Position numbers and translations under genes: made by a program. 64,000 bases of DNA from Flaviflexus equikiangi (GTDB lineage: Bacteria > Actinomycetota > Actinomycetes > Actinomycetales > Actinomycetaceae): NCBI RefSeq assembly GCF_014069875.1, contig NZ_CP059676.1, positions 1,054,001 to 1,118,000 on the forward strand. The letters are read 5' to 3'. Numbering within the stretch: position 1 is the first letter of the stretch; the number at the start of each line of letters is the position of its first letter. The notes under the pieces were generated by a model. It ran no database searches. It saw nothing but the letters and a program-made list of their open reading frames with translations, and was not told the origin of the DNA. Below are positions 9,021 to 17,263 of this stretch, in pieces.

Positions 9021-9052
9021 TGATGCCCCGTCCTGGTGGGGACGGGGCATCA
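9021..9052 (-). terminator. Terminator of the DUF349 gene
   Basis: A perfect 13-bp inverted repeat (arms 9021-9033 and 9040-9052, loop TGGTGG) lies 26 bp beyond the DUF349 stop codon. On the - strand it is followed by GACTTTTCCCC, giving a short U-tract. It is a good intrinsic terminator. Confidence 0.8.
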
Positions 9053-9078
9053 GCACCGGTGCTCGATAACCGGGTGAT

Positions 9079-10869
9079 CTACTTCAGCTGGTCGAGCCAG
9101 GCGCGACGAGCATCGAGTGCTTCCTGTGCCCTCTTCGCGGCCTGCTCATCGCCCCTCGCGCGGGCCTCCTCGAGTTCGGCCTCGTGCTTCGCGATCGCTT
9201 CCTCGAGCTGGGCGGCGAAACCAGTCGCGCGTTCGATCTTCGCGGGATCGGTCTTGCGCCACTGCTCATCCTCCGCCGAGCGGACGGCTGACTCGATGTC
9301 GCGGAGCCTGCCCTCGGTGCGCCCGATATCCTTGCGGGGCACGAAACCGATCTGCTCCCAACGGTCCTGGATGTCGTGCAGCTTCGCCTTGGCCGCCTGG
9401 ATGTCCTTGATGGGGAGGATCGCTTCTGCTTCCTTCACCAGGTCGAGCTTGGCCTGCAGGTTCGCGGACTGTTCGTTGCTGATCGACTCGCGATCCGCCT
9501 GCCTCGCGTCGAAGAAGACCTGCTGCGCAGCCCGGAAACGGGCCCACAGCTTGTCGTCTTCCTTGCGGGTGATCCGCCCGGCCGACTTCCATTCGTCGAG
9601 AAGATCCCGGTACGCGGCAGAGGTCGCGCCCCAATCGGTCGAGGTCGACAGCTCCTCGGCACGCTTGATGAGGGCCTCCTTCTTGGCCGTCACCTCGTTG
9701 CGGTTGGACTCGACCTGGGAGAAGTGCTGGCGGCGGTGACGATCGAACTCGGTGCGGGCGCGCGAGAAGCGCTTCCACAGCGCCTCCTCGGACGGACGAT
9801 CGATCCTCGGCCCGGACTTCTGGGCAACCTTCCACTGATCGAGGAGGGCCGTCAGTTCGTTGCGGGAATCGCGCCAATGAGTCTTCTCGGGATCCTGAGC
9901 GGCAATCGCTTCAGCGCGCTCGATGATCGTCGTCCGCTCGTTCAGCGCCTGGAGCTTGGCGATCTTCCGCTCTTCTTCGAACTCTGCCTGGCGCACCTTG
10001 AGACGTTCGCGAATCGCCTCGACGCGCTTGCGGAGCGAATCGACATCGCCGACGACCGCGGGCTCGACGAGAGCCTCCTCGAGGGACTTCAGGCCAGGAG
10101 CGATCTCCTGCGGGTTGACGAACTCGAGGCGCGACTCGAGGAGAGCCGTCTGGGATACGAGATCGAGGTAGCGGCGCACGTACACCGACAGCGCATCGTC
10201 CTTCGAGTCTCCGATGGCGTACTGGCCGACGAGACGCTCACCCTCATCGCCCGAGGCGCGCAGGTAGACGTTGCCCTCCTCGTCGACACGTCCCCATGCG
10301 GCGGCTTCGGCCGCCGCCTTCGGATCGACCGGTGGAGCGGGGGGAACGATGGCGGGCTTGCCGGCGGGCTTGTTGGGGACCGGCGGCGGCTTCGGGCCAC
10401 CCTTGGGGGGCTTCGGCGCGGGCCTGCCGGGGCCGCCCTTCGCCGTGCCGTGCGGGACGGGCTTCGCGGCAACAGTCGTATCCTCGGCTGCCGCCTGCTC
10501 GGGGACATCGCCCGAGGATGATGCTGGTTCCTCCGTCGAGACCTCGGCCTCGGGGGTGGAAACGGGTTCCGGGACGACGTCGGCAACCGGGTCCGCGGAC
10601 GGGGAATCCGTCACGAGCTCCTCGGCGTGTGCCTGCGGCTCCTCTGCCGGGTCTGCATCGACTGCCGGGTCTGCTTCGACCTCGGGAACGTCTGTCGGCT
10701 CGTTGTGCTCGGCAGGAGCATCGGTCCCCGGATGAACAACGGGGGGTGCCGATTCTTCCTCAAGCTGGCCGTTCTCTCCCTCGGCGGACGCAGCCGCGGG
10801 CGCTGCCTGCTCCTCGGTCGAAGGGTCGTCGTGGGTGGTGGGTTCGTGACCCTGCGGTGACTGCGTCAT
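9079..10869 (-). CDS. DUF349 domain-containing coiled-coil protein
   Basis: A ~596-residue acidic protein. Residues ~1-170 are low-complexity and rich in Pro, Glu and Ala, including a basic Gly/Pro-rich stretch (PKGGPKPPPVPNKPAGKP). The rest consists of tandem DUF349 helical repeats, with repeated W-x(5)-G motifs such as WKVAQKSGPRIDRPSEEALW, DEWKSAGRITRKEDDKLW and DRWEQIGFVPRKD. The last repeat leads into a long charged helix. I chose the ATG at 10869 because AAGGAG sits 4 nt before it; a longer in-frame GTG start at 10959 lacks such a site. The function of DUF349 proteins is not established. It is transcribed divergently from the MBL gene. Confidence 0.9.
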   Translation of the reverse strand: MTQSPQGHEPTTHDDPSTEEQAAPAAASAEGENGQLEEESAPPVVHPGTDAPAEHNEPTDVPEVEADPAVDADPAEEPQAHAEELVTDSPSADPVADVVPEPVSTPEAEVSTEEPASSSGDVPEQAAAEDTTVAAKPVPHGTAKGGPGRPAPKPPKGGPKPPPVPNKPAGKPAIVPPAPPVDPKAAAEAAAWGRVDEEGNVYLRASGDEGERLVGQYAIGDSKDDALSVYVRRYLDLVSQTALLESRLEFVNPQEIAPGLKSLEEALVEPAVVGDVDSLRKRVEAIRERLKVRQAEFEEERKIAKLQALNERTTIIERAEAIAAQDPEKTHWRDSRNELTALLDQWKVAQKSGPRIDRPSEEALWKRFSRARTEFDRHRRQHFSQVESNRNEVTAKKEALIKRAEELSTSTDWGATSAAYRDLLDEWKSAGRITRKEDDKLWARFRAAQQVFFDARQADRESISNEQSANLQAKLDLVKEAEAILPIKDIQAAKAKLHDIQDRWEQIGFVPRKDIGRTEGRLRDIESAVRSAEDEQWRKTDPAKIERATGFAAQLEEAIAKHEAELEEARARGDEQAAKRAQEALDARRAWLDQLK

Positions 10870-10924
10870 GGTGCTCCTTGGGACGGGGTCGGCGAGTGCG
10901 TGACCGTTCTCGTGTTCGGACTTA

Positions 10925-10940
10925 AACATTGTACGATGTT
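10925..10940 (-). promoter_or_regulatory. DUF349 gene -10 box inside a 16-bp palindrome
   Basis: On the - strand TACAAT (10933-10928) is a strong -10 box ~58 bp before the DUF349 start. It is embedded in a near-perfect palindrome (AACAT-TGTACG-ATGTT on the + strand), which could be an operator. The overlapping 11-mer TCGTACAATGT is identical to the relA promoter core. Confidence 0.5.
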
Positions 10941-10979
10941 CTGCCTCACATCGGGGCACCGGAACAGAAGTTCATGGTG

Positions 10980-11015
10980 TTGGAAAGTGTGCTGGTCCAG
11001 CGATACCGTAGGGTC
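10980..11015 (+). promoter_or_regulatory. Promoter of the MBL-fold gene, probably leaderless
   Basis: TTGGAA (10980-10985) and TACCGT (11004-11009) are spaced by 18 bp and end 6 nt before the ATG at 11016. No ribosome-binding site is seen. This supports the ATG at 11016 over longer in-frame alternatives. Confidence 0.5.
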
Positions 11016-11795
11016 ATGCGTTTGTTCATTTACACAGAGACGGCCCTTGAGGCGAACTGCTACATCTGGGAGAACACCGAGACCAAGCAGGCCATGGTCG
11101 TCGATCCGGGCGCCGGCAGCGCCGGCTGGGTCGAAGAGAAGCTGGCCCAGGAGGGCCTGGAGCTTGCGGGCGTGCTCCTCACCCACGGCCACCCGGATCA
11201 CGTGTGGGATGCTGCGAAGGTTGCGGGAGACAAGCCGGTCTTCATCTCCAAGCCGGATCTCTACCGCCTCGACGATCCCCAGGCGCATGTCCCCACCACA
11301 CTCCATAACCTTGTCAACCGCTACGGGGAATGGGTGAAGCCAGCATCGATCGAGATCATCCCCGAGCTGTGCCTCCAGGGATCGGGAGCCCAGATCCTTC
11401 CCGGTTTCCCCGTCCGCGCCATCATGGTGCCCGGCCACACGGAGGGCTCTGTCGGCTACCTGACGGCGGGAATCCTCGAGGACGGGGAGAGTGCGATCAC
11501 GATCTCCCAGGACGGCTGCGGGGGCGGCTGCGATGGCTGTGACTGCGGGGGCGGCTCGAGCGAGCCGGAACCGACGGCGATCCTCTTCCTCGGTGATGTC
11601 ATTCTCGGCGAATCGATCGGCCGCACCGACCTGCCGGGCGGGGACGATGCTGAGATGAAGTCGACGCTGCGGATGATCACGGTCTCCATCAACCCGGACA
11701 CGGTGCTCTGCACGGGCCACGGCCAGCTCTCAACCCTCGGCTACCAGCTCCAAGCGAACCAGTATCTGCGCAACGCCGCCATGGCGTCTGCTTGA
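11016..11795 (+). CDS. MBL-fold metallo-hydrolase with cysteine-rich insertion
   Basis: A 259-residue hydroxyacylglutathione-hydrolase-like protein. The metal site is intact: THGHPDH (residues 56-62), PGHTEGS (139-145), a later Asp in FLGDVI and a C-terminal GHG. This places it in the glyoxalase II-like group, which hydrolyses thioesters or related substrates. Between the second and third metal ligands is a Gly/Cys-rich loop (~168-180) with the pattern C-x3-C-x2-C-x-C, not part of the standard fold. It could bind a metal. The gene lies directly upstream of hisS, as in many Actinobacteria. The start is chosen from the promoter spacing, with the protein beginning MRLFIYTET. Confidence 0.88.
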   Translation: MRLFIYTETALEANCYIWENTETKQAMVVDPGAGSAGWVEEKLAQEGLELAGVLLTHGHPDHVWDAAKVAGDKPVFISKPDLYRLDDPQAHVPTTLHNLVNRYGEWVKPASIEIIPELCLQGSGAQILPGFPVRAIMVPGHTEGSVGYLTAGILEDGESAITISQDGCGGGCDGCDCGGGSSEPEPTAILFLGDVILGESIGRTDLPGGDDAEMKSTLRMITVSINPDTVLCTGHGQLSTLGYQLQANQYLRNAAMASA

Positions 11796-11816
11796 TCAAT
11801 TCCACACATTGGGCTT

Positions 11817-11852
11817 GGCATGACGGCGGGTTTCTCGCCGTCATGCCATAAT
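11817..11852 (+). terminator. Stem-loop after MBL gene, fused to hisS -10 box
   Basis: A perfect 12-bp inverted repeat (arms 11817-11828 and 11836-11847, loop GGTTTCT) lies 21 bp after the MBL stop. Its last base is the first base of CATAAT (11847-11852), a -10 box that ends 7 nt before the hisS ATG at 11860. Terminator and promoter therefore share sequence. The spacing implies a leaderless hisS mRNA. Confidence 0.6.
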
Positions 11853-11859
11853 AGCGCCC

Positions 11860-13179
11860 ATGGCACGTCACTTTTCTCTGTCCGGTTTCCCCGAATGGCT
11901 CCCCGAGCAGCGGCTCGTCGAGCAGCATGTTCTCTCGACCCTGCAGCAGACGTTCGAGCTGCATGGGTTCTCCGGGATCGAGACCCGGGCGGTGGAACCC
12001 GTCTCCCAGCTCCTGTCGAAGGGCGAGACGTCGAAAGAGATCTACCTGCTGTCCCGCCTCCAGGCGGAGGCGGGCTCGGATGATGCCGAACTCGGCCTGC
12101 ACTTCGACCTGACAGTCCCGCTCGCCCGCTACGTGGTCGAGAACGCGGGACGCCTCATGTTCCCGTTCAAGCGCTACCAGATCCAGAAAGTCTGGCGCGG
12201 GGAGCGCCCGCAGGATGGTCGGTTCCGTGAGTTCGTCCAGGCGGACGTCGACGTGGTCGGACAGGACACCCTGTCCCAGCATCACGACATGGAGCTGCCG
12301 CTCGTCATGGTCGACGCGCTCTCGAAACTCCCCATCCCCGCCGTCGTCGTCCGCGCCTCGAACCGGAAGGTCGCCCAGGGCTTCTACGAGGCCATCGGAC
12401 TGACCGACGTCGAGGGGGCCCTGCGTGCGATCGACAAGCTGGACAAGATCGGCGAGAAGGCCGTCTCCGAAATCCTCGTCGCGGAGGGCGCCACAGACGA
12501 GCAGGCACGCCAGGCGCTTGCTCTCGCACAGATCCAGGGCACCGACGCATCGGTCGCGGACCGTGTGCTGGCGCTCGGGGCGCGCTCCGAACTGCTCGAC
12601 GAGGGACTGCACGAACTCGTCTCCCTCATCGAGGGCGCCGGCGAGCTCATGCCGGGCGCGATCATGGCGGACCTCAAGATTGCCCGCGGTCTCGACTACT
12701 ACACGGGCACCGTGTACGAGTCGACGATGATCGGGCACGAAGATCTCGGCTCCGTCTGCTCGGGCGGCCGCTACGATTCCCTGGCCACAGACGGGAAGAA
12801 GACCTACCCGGGCGTGGGCCTCTCCATCGGCGTCTCACGCGTGCTCGCACGCGTGCTCGGCACACCCCTCGTCGAGACCTCCCGGAAGGTGCCCACGGCC
12901 GTCCTCGTGGCTGTCATGGACGAGGAGCATCGCCGAGCATCGGATGTGGCGGCGATGAAGCTGCGGGCCCGCGGGATCGCAACAGAGGTCTCCCCATCGG
13001 CCGCGAAGTTCGGCAAGCAGATCCGCTACGCGGATCGCCGCGGCATCCCCTACGTGTGGTTCCCGGGCAGCCCCGACTCGGTCAAGGACATCCGGTCCGG
13101 CGATCAGGTCGATGCTGATGCTGGGGTGTGGATGCCGCCGCTCGAGGACTTGACCCCGACCGTTCGGAAGCTCCCGTGA
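11860..13179 (+). CDS. hisS: Histidine--tRNA ligase
   Basis: HisRS charges tRNA-His. The 439-residue class II synthetase shows motif 1, motif 2 (RYQIQKVWRGERPQDGRFRE), the histidine-specific IARGLDYYTGTVYE, motif 3 (GVGLSIGVSRV) and a C-terminal anticodon-binding domain (~330-430). The start is supported by a -10 box 7 nt upstream (leaderless). The 3' end overlaps the GTG start of the next gene by 3 nt, so a GTPase pair may be co-transcribed with it. Nothing is missing from the family core. Confidence 0.96.
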   Translation: MARHFSLSGFPEWLPEQRLVEQHVLSTLQQTFELHGFSGIETRAVEPVSQLLSKGETSKEIYLLSRLQAEAGSDDAELGLHFDLTVPLARYVVENAGRLMFPFKRYQIQKVWRGERPQDGRFREFVQADVDVVGQDTLSQHHDMELPLVMVDALSKLPIPAVVVRASNRKVAQGFYEAIGLTDVEGALRAIDKLDKIGEKAVSEILVAEGATDEQARQALALAQIQGTDASVADRVLALGARSELLDEGLHELVSLIEGAGELMPGAIMADLKIARGLDYYTGTVYESTMIGHEDLGSVCSGGRYDSLATDGKKTYPGVGLSIGVSRVLARVLGTPLVETSRKVPTAVLVAVMDEEHRRASDVAAMKLRARGIATEVSPSAAKFGKQIRYADRRGIPYVWFPGSPDSVKDIRSGDQVDADAGVWMPPLEDLTPTVRKLP

Positions 13180-14906
13180 GAGCCCCCGCCGGCATCGGCC
13201 CCTCGGCCGCGGAGGTCGCCTCGCTCCTCGAGGATCTCCGTCAGACGCTCGATGCTCTGCGCTTCCCGCTCGACCTGCCGCAGGCGCCGGACGCACGGGA
13301 GGAGGCGGTCGACCTGCGCCATCAGCTCGATGACTATATTCTTCCCCGCTACGCGAGCCTCGATGCTCCGCTCCTCACGGTCGTCGGCGGATCCACGGGG
13401 TCCGGCAAGTCTGCCCTCGTCAATGCTCTCGTGGGCAGGAGCGTCGCCCAGTCCTCGGCGATCCGCCCCACCACGCGAACCCCTCTCCTTGTCCACCACC
13501 CCGATGATCGCCGCTGGTTCGACGGCCCCCGCATCCTCCCCGAGCTGGCCCGGGTGCGTGGCCGCGGCGGCGACTCTCATACGGAACTCGGCCTCGCCGA
13601 GGCCGACACTCTTCCGCCCGGGCTGGCACTGCTCGACTCTCCCGACATCGATTCGATCGTGGAGGACAACCGGAGGCTCGCGGCCCAGCTGCTGTCCGCA
13701 GCCGACCTGTGGCTGTTCGTCACGACGGCGGCACGCTACGCGGACGCTATCCCCTGGGCCATGCTCGACGAGGCCGCGGCCCGCAACATCGTCGTCGCCA
13801 TCGTCCTCAACCGGGTTCCGTCCGGCGTAGGTGCCGAAGTCCGCTCAGATCTCGCCAGGCGGCTCACGGAACGGAATCTCGATCATGCCCCGCTCTTCGT
13901 CATCGGCGAATCCGACCTGGGGGAGGGCCTGATCCCGGAGCCCGATGTCGCCGGGATCCGTGCCTGGCTCGAGGGCCTTGCCCACGATTCTTCCGCCCGC
14001 ACCGCTGTCGCCCGCCAAACCCTCGGCGGCGCGGTCGATGGGGTGACGGCACGAGGCCAGACCCTTCTCCCGGCTCTCGATGAACAGCGGTCCGCTCTCT
14101 TCACCCTGGCCTCCCAGGTTGATGATGCTTTCGCTCAAGCACATGCCAAGGTCGTCTCCGCTGTCGACGACGGCTCGGTTCTGCGGGGCGAGGTGCTTTC
14201 CCGCTGGCAGGACTTCGTCGGCTCGGGTGAAATACTCCGCCAGGTCGAGGCAGGGGTGGGCAAGGTGCGTGACAGGATCGCGGCCTGGTTCCGGGGCGAT
14301 ACCCAGGCGCAGGCGGAGCAGGTCGAGGAAGCCATCGAAGACGGCATCGCCCGCATGCTGATCGGCGAGACCGAGTCCGCGATCGCCACCGTCGAACGTG
14401 CCTGGGCTCGGGGCCTGGGCGGGGAGCGCCTCGTCTCGAACGCGGCAGAGCGCCTGCGGTCTCACGAGGAGCGAGTCGAGGCGGCCACAACACTCGTCCG
14501 TCAATGGCAGGCGGACCTGACGGATCTGATCCGGGAGGAGGGGAAGGACAAGCGTGCCGCGGCACGCGTGCTCTCCCTCGGTGTCAACACGGTCGGCATC
14601 GCCCTCATGATCGTCATCTTCGCCTCGACCGCGGGTCTCACCGGGGGAGAGGTCGTCGTCGCGGGCGGCACTGCTGTCGTCGCGCAGAAGCTCCTGGAAG
14701 CGATCTTCGGCGATGAAGCGGTGCGCCGCATGGCGCAGTCGGCGCAGAAGAACCTGGGCCGGCGTGCCGGGGAGTTCATGGTCGATGACGCAGAGCCGTT
14801 CCGCGACGAGCTCGCAACGCTCGGAGTAGATGCTTCTGCGGGCGAAAACCTGGGCGAAATACTAGCGCTCCTCACGGCCGCTCGGCGAGGGGAGCAGGGG
14901 GAGTGA
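13176..14906 (+). CDS. Dynamin-like GTPase, first of a tandem pair
   Basis: A 576-residue protein of the dynamin-like/YfjP-type GTPase group. The P-loop is GGSTGSGKSALVNAL (~71-85). The switch II position reads LLDSPDIDS, a D-x-P-D form instead of the usual DxxG, and a G4-like VLNRV is present. Long helical regions follow, then a C-terminal hydrophobic stretch (~465-510, VGIALMIVIFASTAGL) that should insert in the membrane. I chose the GTG at 13176, which overlaps the hisS stop; an upstream in-frame ATG (13128) would lie within hisS. It overlaps the second GTPase by 4 nt. Two adjacent dynamin-like proteins often act together in membrane remodelling; the role here is inferred. Confidence 0.85.
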   Translation: MRAPAGIGPSAAEVASLLEDLRQTLDALRFPLDLPQAPDAREEAVDLRHQLDDYILPRYASLDAPLLTVVGGSTGSGKSALVNALVGRSVAQSSAIRPTTRTPLLVHHPDDRRWFDGPRILPELARVRGRGGDSHTELGLAEADTLPPGLALLDSPDIDSIVEDNRRLAAQLLSAADLWLFVTTAARYADAIPWAMLDEAAARNIVVAIVLNRVPSGVGAEVRSDLARRLTERNLDHAPLFVIGESDLGEGLIPEPDVAGIRAWLEGLAHDSSARTAVARQTLGGAVDGVTARGQTLLPALDEQRSALFTLASQVDDAFAQAHAKVVSAVDDGSVLRGEVLSRWQDFVGSGEILRQVEAGVGKVRDRIAAWFRGDTQAQAEQVEEAIEDGIARMLIGETESAIATVERAWARGLGGERLVSNAAERLRSHEERVEAATTLVRQWQADLTDLIREEGKDKRAAARVLSLGVNTVGIALMIVIFASTAGLTGGEVVVAGGTAVVAQKLLEAIFGDEAVRRMAQSAQKNLGRRAGEFMVDDAEPFRDELATLGVDASAGENLGEILALLTAARRGEQGE

Positions 14907-16492
14907 CTACTCTGAACGAGGGCCTGCACGATCTGAGTCGTGCCATTGATCTTGGCGCAGGGAGAGTATCTCCCGAGCTGCTGCGCAGGGCGACTGAGCT
15001 CCGCGACGCTGTGGTGGAACGCCAGGCGGCCGGCCTCGAGACGACAGTCGTTGCCCTCTTCGGCGCCACAGGATCGGGCAAGTCATCCCTGTTCAACGCC
15101 CTCGTGGGCGCGGACGTGGCCACGGTCGCCGCACGGCGGCCCACGACGTCGGCCCCGCTCGCGGTCTCCGAGCGGCCCGCCACGGCGGTGCTCGACTGGC
15201 TCGAGGTCGCTGACCGTCACGTGAGAGATGGAGTCTTCCCCTCCCACGGGGATCGGATCGTCCTGCTCGACATGCCAGACATCGATTCGACCGAGGAGTC
15301 GAACCGGGAGATCGCCCAGCGGCTGTCGGCCGTCGTCGATGTCCTCATCTGGGTTCTCGATCCCCAGAAGTATGCGGACGCCGTCGTGCACGAGGACTAC
15401 CTGCGCACCATGAGCGAACACTCCGATGTCACGCTCGTTGTTCTCAACCACATCGATTCCGTCGAGCCGGCCGAGCGTGCGGGTGTCATCGCCGACGCTC
15501 AGCGGATCGTCCGCGAGGACGGAGTGTCCGCCACCATCATCCCGACCTCCGCGAGGACGGGGGAGGGCGTCGACTCGCTTATGTCGCAGATCGTCGCTGT
15601 CGCAGGCACCCAGCAGGCCGCCTACGATCGCATGACGGCCGATGTTCGGTCGATCGGGCATGATCTCGCCTCCGAGGTGGGCACGCCCGGTGCGGGCGTG
15701 TCGAAGAAGGATCGGGAGACGATCTCGCGCGCGATCGCGTCGGCGGCCGGGGTCGATCAGGTGGCCAAGGCCGCCGCCGGTTCCTACACGTACCGGGGAC
15801 GAAGGTGGGTGGGATGGCCGGCGCTGCGCTGGCTGCGCGCCGTCCGCATCGACCCGCTCAAGGGCCTTCATCTCCTTCCCGAGAAGGGGGAGGTGCCTGC
15901 TCTCACGGGGGTGCGGGCCACTCCCGCGAAAGAGTCCCACGTGCGCGGCATCGTCCGCTCCGTCGTCACCGACGCCACCGAGGGCCTGCCGGCTGCCTGG
16001 CGCAGGGACGCTGTCGAAAGCGCCGAATATCGGACGGGGAACGTTCTCGACCATGCGGATCGTGTGATCGCCCGGGCTGATCTCGGCTACGACAGGAAGC
16101 CGGGATGGTGGTCCGCGTGGAGTCTCCTCCAATGGGTGTTCCTCCTCGTCGCTGTCGCAGGTCTTGTCTGGATCGGCGTCCTGTGGGGACTCGAATCCCT
16201 GGCCATGCCGCTCCCGGACACACCGACGCTCGGCGAGATCCCGATCCCGCCCCTCCTGTTCCTCGGCGGGCTCTCGGTCGGACTCCTCCTCACCGTCCTG
16301 GGACGCATCTTCCTCTCCTCGGGAGCGAAGGCGACGGAACGCCGGGTCCGCAAGAGCCTGACGAAAACACTCGCACCGATCGCGGAGGAGCACATGCTGG
16401 CAGGAATCGACAGCGTTCTCGAAGAATCACGCGAACTCGTCGACATCGCTGGAAGGCTCTCGACCGTCGGACGGAAGTCGAAGAAGCGCTAA
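14903..16492 (+). CDS. Dynamin-like GTPase, second of a tandem pair
   Basis: A 529-residue relative of the preceding protein. The P-loop is GATGSGKSSLFNAL (~54-67), the switch II motif LLDMPDIDSTEESN again has D-x-P-D, and the G4-like motif is VVLNHIDSV. Two membrane segments are predicted near the C-terminus (~400-425 and ~447-470), followed by a basic helix ending KSKKR. The GTG start overlaps the previous stop by 4 nt, so the two are translationally coupled and probably work as a hetero-oligomer. Both proteins share the same unusual switch, so they likely arose by duplication. Confidence 0.85.
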   Translation: MTTLNEGLHDLSRAIDLGAGRVSPELLRRATELRDAVVERQAAGLETTVVALFGATGSGKSSLFNALVGADVATVAARRPTTSAPLAVSERPATAVLDWLEVADRHVRDGVFPSHGDRIVLLDMPDIDSTEESNREIAQRLSAVVDVLIWVLDPQKYADAVVHEDYLRTMSEHSDVTLVVLNHIDSVEPAERAGVIADAQRIVREDGVSATIIPTSARTGEGVDSLMSQIVAVAGTQQAAYDRMTADVRSIGHDLASEVGTPGAGVSKKDRETISRAIASAAGVDQVAKAAAGSYTYRGRRWVGWPALRWLRAVRIDPLKGLHLLPEKGEVPALTGVRATPAKESHVRGIVRSVVTDATEGLPAAWRRDAVESAEYRTGNVLDHADRVIARADLGYDRKPGWWSAWSLLQWVFLLVAVAGLVWIGVLWGLESLAMPLPDTPTLGEIPIPPLLFLGGLSVGLLLTVLGRIFLSSGAKATERRVRKSLTKTLAPIAEEHMLAGIDSVLEESRELVDIAGRLSTVGRKSKKR

Positions 16493-16553
16493 ACCCAGCG
16501 TTCCGATAGGCTCGGGACTCAACTCGCAAGAGCGTAGACATCGTTGTGGCCTC

Positions 16554-17137
16554 GTGACGAAGGAGCCTGAGCCGGAACCGACGACAGAGACAGCCGAACC
16601 AGCTCAAGACGTCGAAACGATGTAAGCGGCATCCAGTGATGCAGGCGGCACCCACTGAGGCCGCTGTTATCGATCAGTGGAGTGAGGGTCCGCCCACCAT
16701 TCCCGAGCCCACAGTCGAGCCGCAGTTCGTGCCTGCGCCTGCTCCAATGGCAGAACCCATCGCCACTCGCACTGAGGATCCGATCGTTGCGCCCACGGAT
16801 CCGTCGCAAGCCGATATTGATGATGCCATAGCGGAACGCGATTATCTTGGGGATCAGATCCTACAGTCTGACGTGTACATTGCCCGCATGACATCAGCAT
16901 TGGAGATGTCGCAGTATCACCTCGCCGAGGACTATGGCGGTACTCTTCGGGGCCGTGAGCTGAGAGCCCTCAAGGCTGATTATCAACACCAAGCGGCGAT
17001 GCGCTCCGCGCAGAGCTCCAAGCGCTGCCCGGCTGGTAGCAGGTGCGGAGGCTAGCCTTTCGACAACTGCCATGTTTGCCATGAGCTCCGAGAGCGGTGA
17101 CGGATCGGCGACATCAACGGAGTGTTCGCTGCCCTGA
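16554..17137 (+). pseudogene. Decayed gene for a Pro/Glu-rich, possibly surface, protein
   Basis: Three successive + strand frames each carry protein-like sequence. First comes a GTG-started stretch EPEPEPTTETAEPAQDVE ending in TAA near 16624. Then a longer frame (16636-17055) has PTIPEPTVEPQFVPAPAPM and a helical segment with EYxxD-like acidic residues. Finally a third frame reads EASLSTTAMFAMSSESGDG to a TGA at 17135-17137. Two frameshifts would join them into one product. I do not recognise the family. The Pro-Glu repeat suggests an extracytoplasmic spacer. Base composition is less GC-biased than the flanking genes. The middle frame alone could still be expressed as a 139-residue protein. 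Confidence 0.4.
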
Positions 17138-17200
17138 GCACGAGCTCAGCGATACCCATCCTTCCCCAGCCCACATAGGCGCCAGCGGGAACAGCAAAGA

Positions 17201-17228
17201 GGTGGGCCCCTCCGAAGAGGGGCCCACC
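17201..17228 (-). terminator. Terminator of the DEAD-box helicase gene
   Basis: A perfect 12-bp stem (arms 17201-17212 and 17217-17228, GGTGGGCCCCTC) with a CGAA tetraloop lies 35 bp past the deaD stop. On the - strand it is followed by TCTTTGCTGTT. Confidence 0.75.
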
Positions 17229-17263
17229 GGTGTCACTCAAGAGTGACGTGTCGCTCCGCTGTC

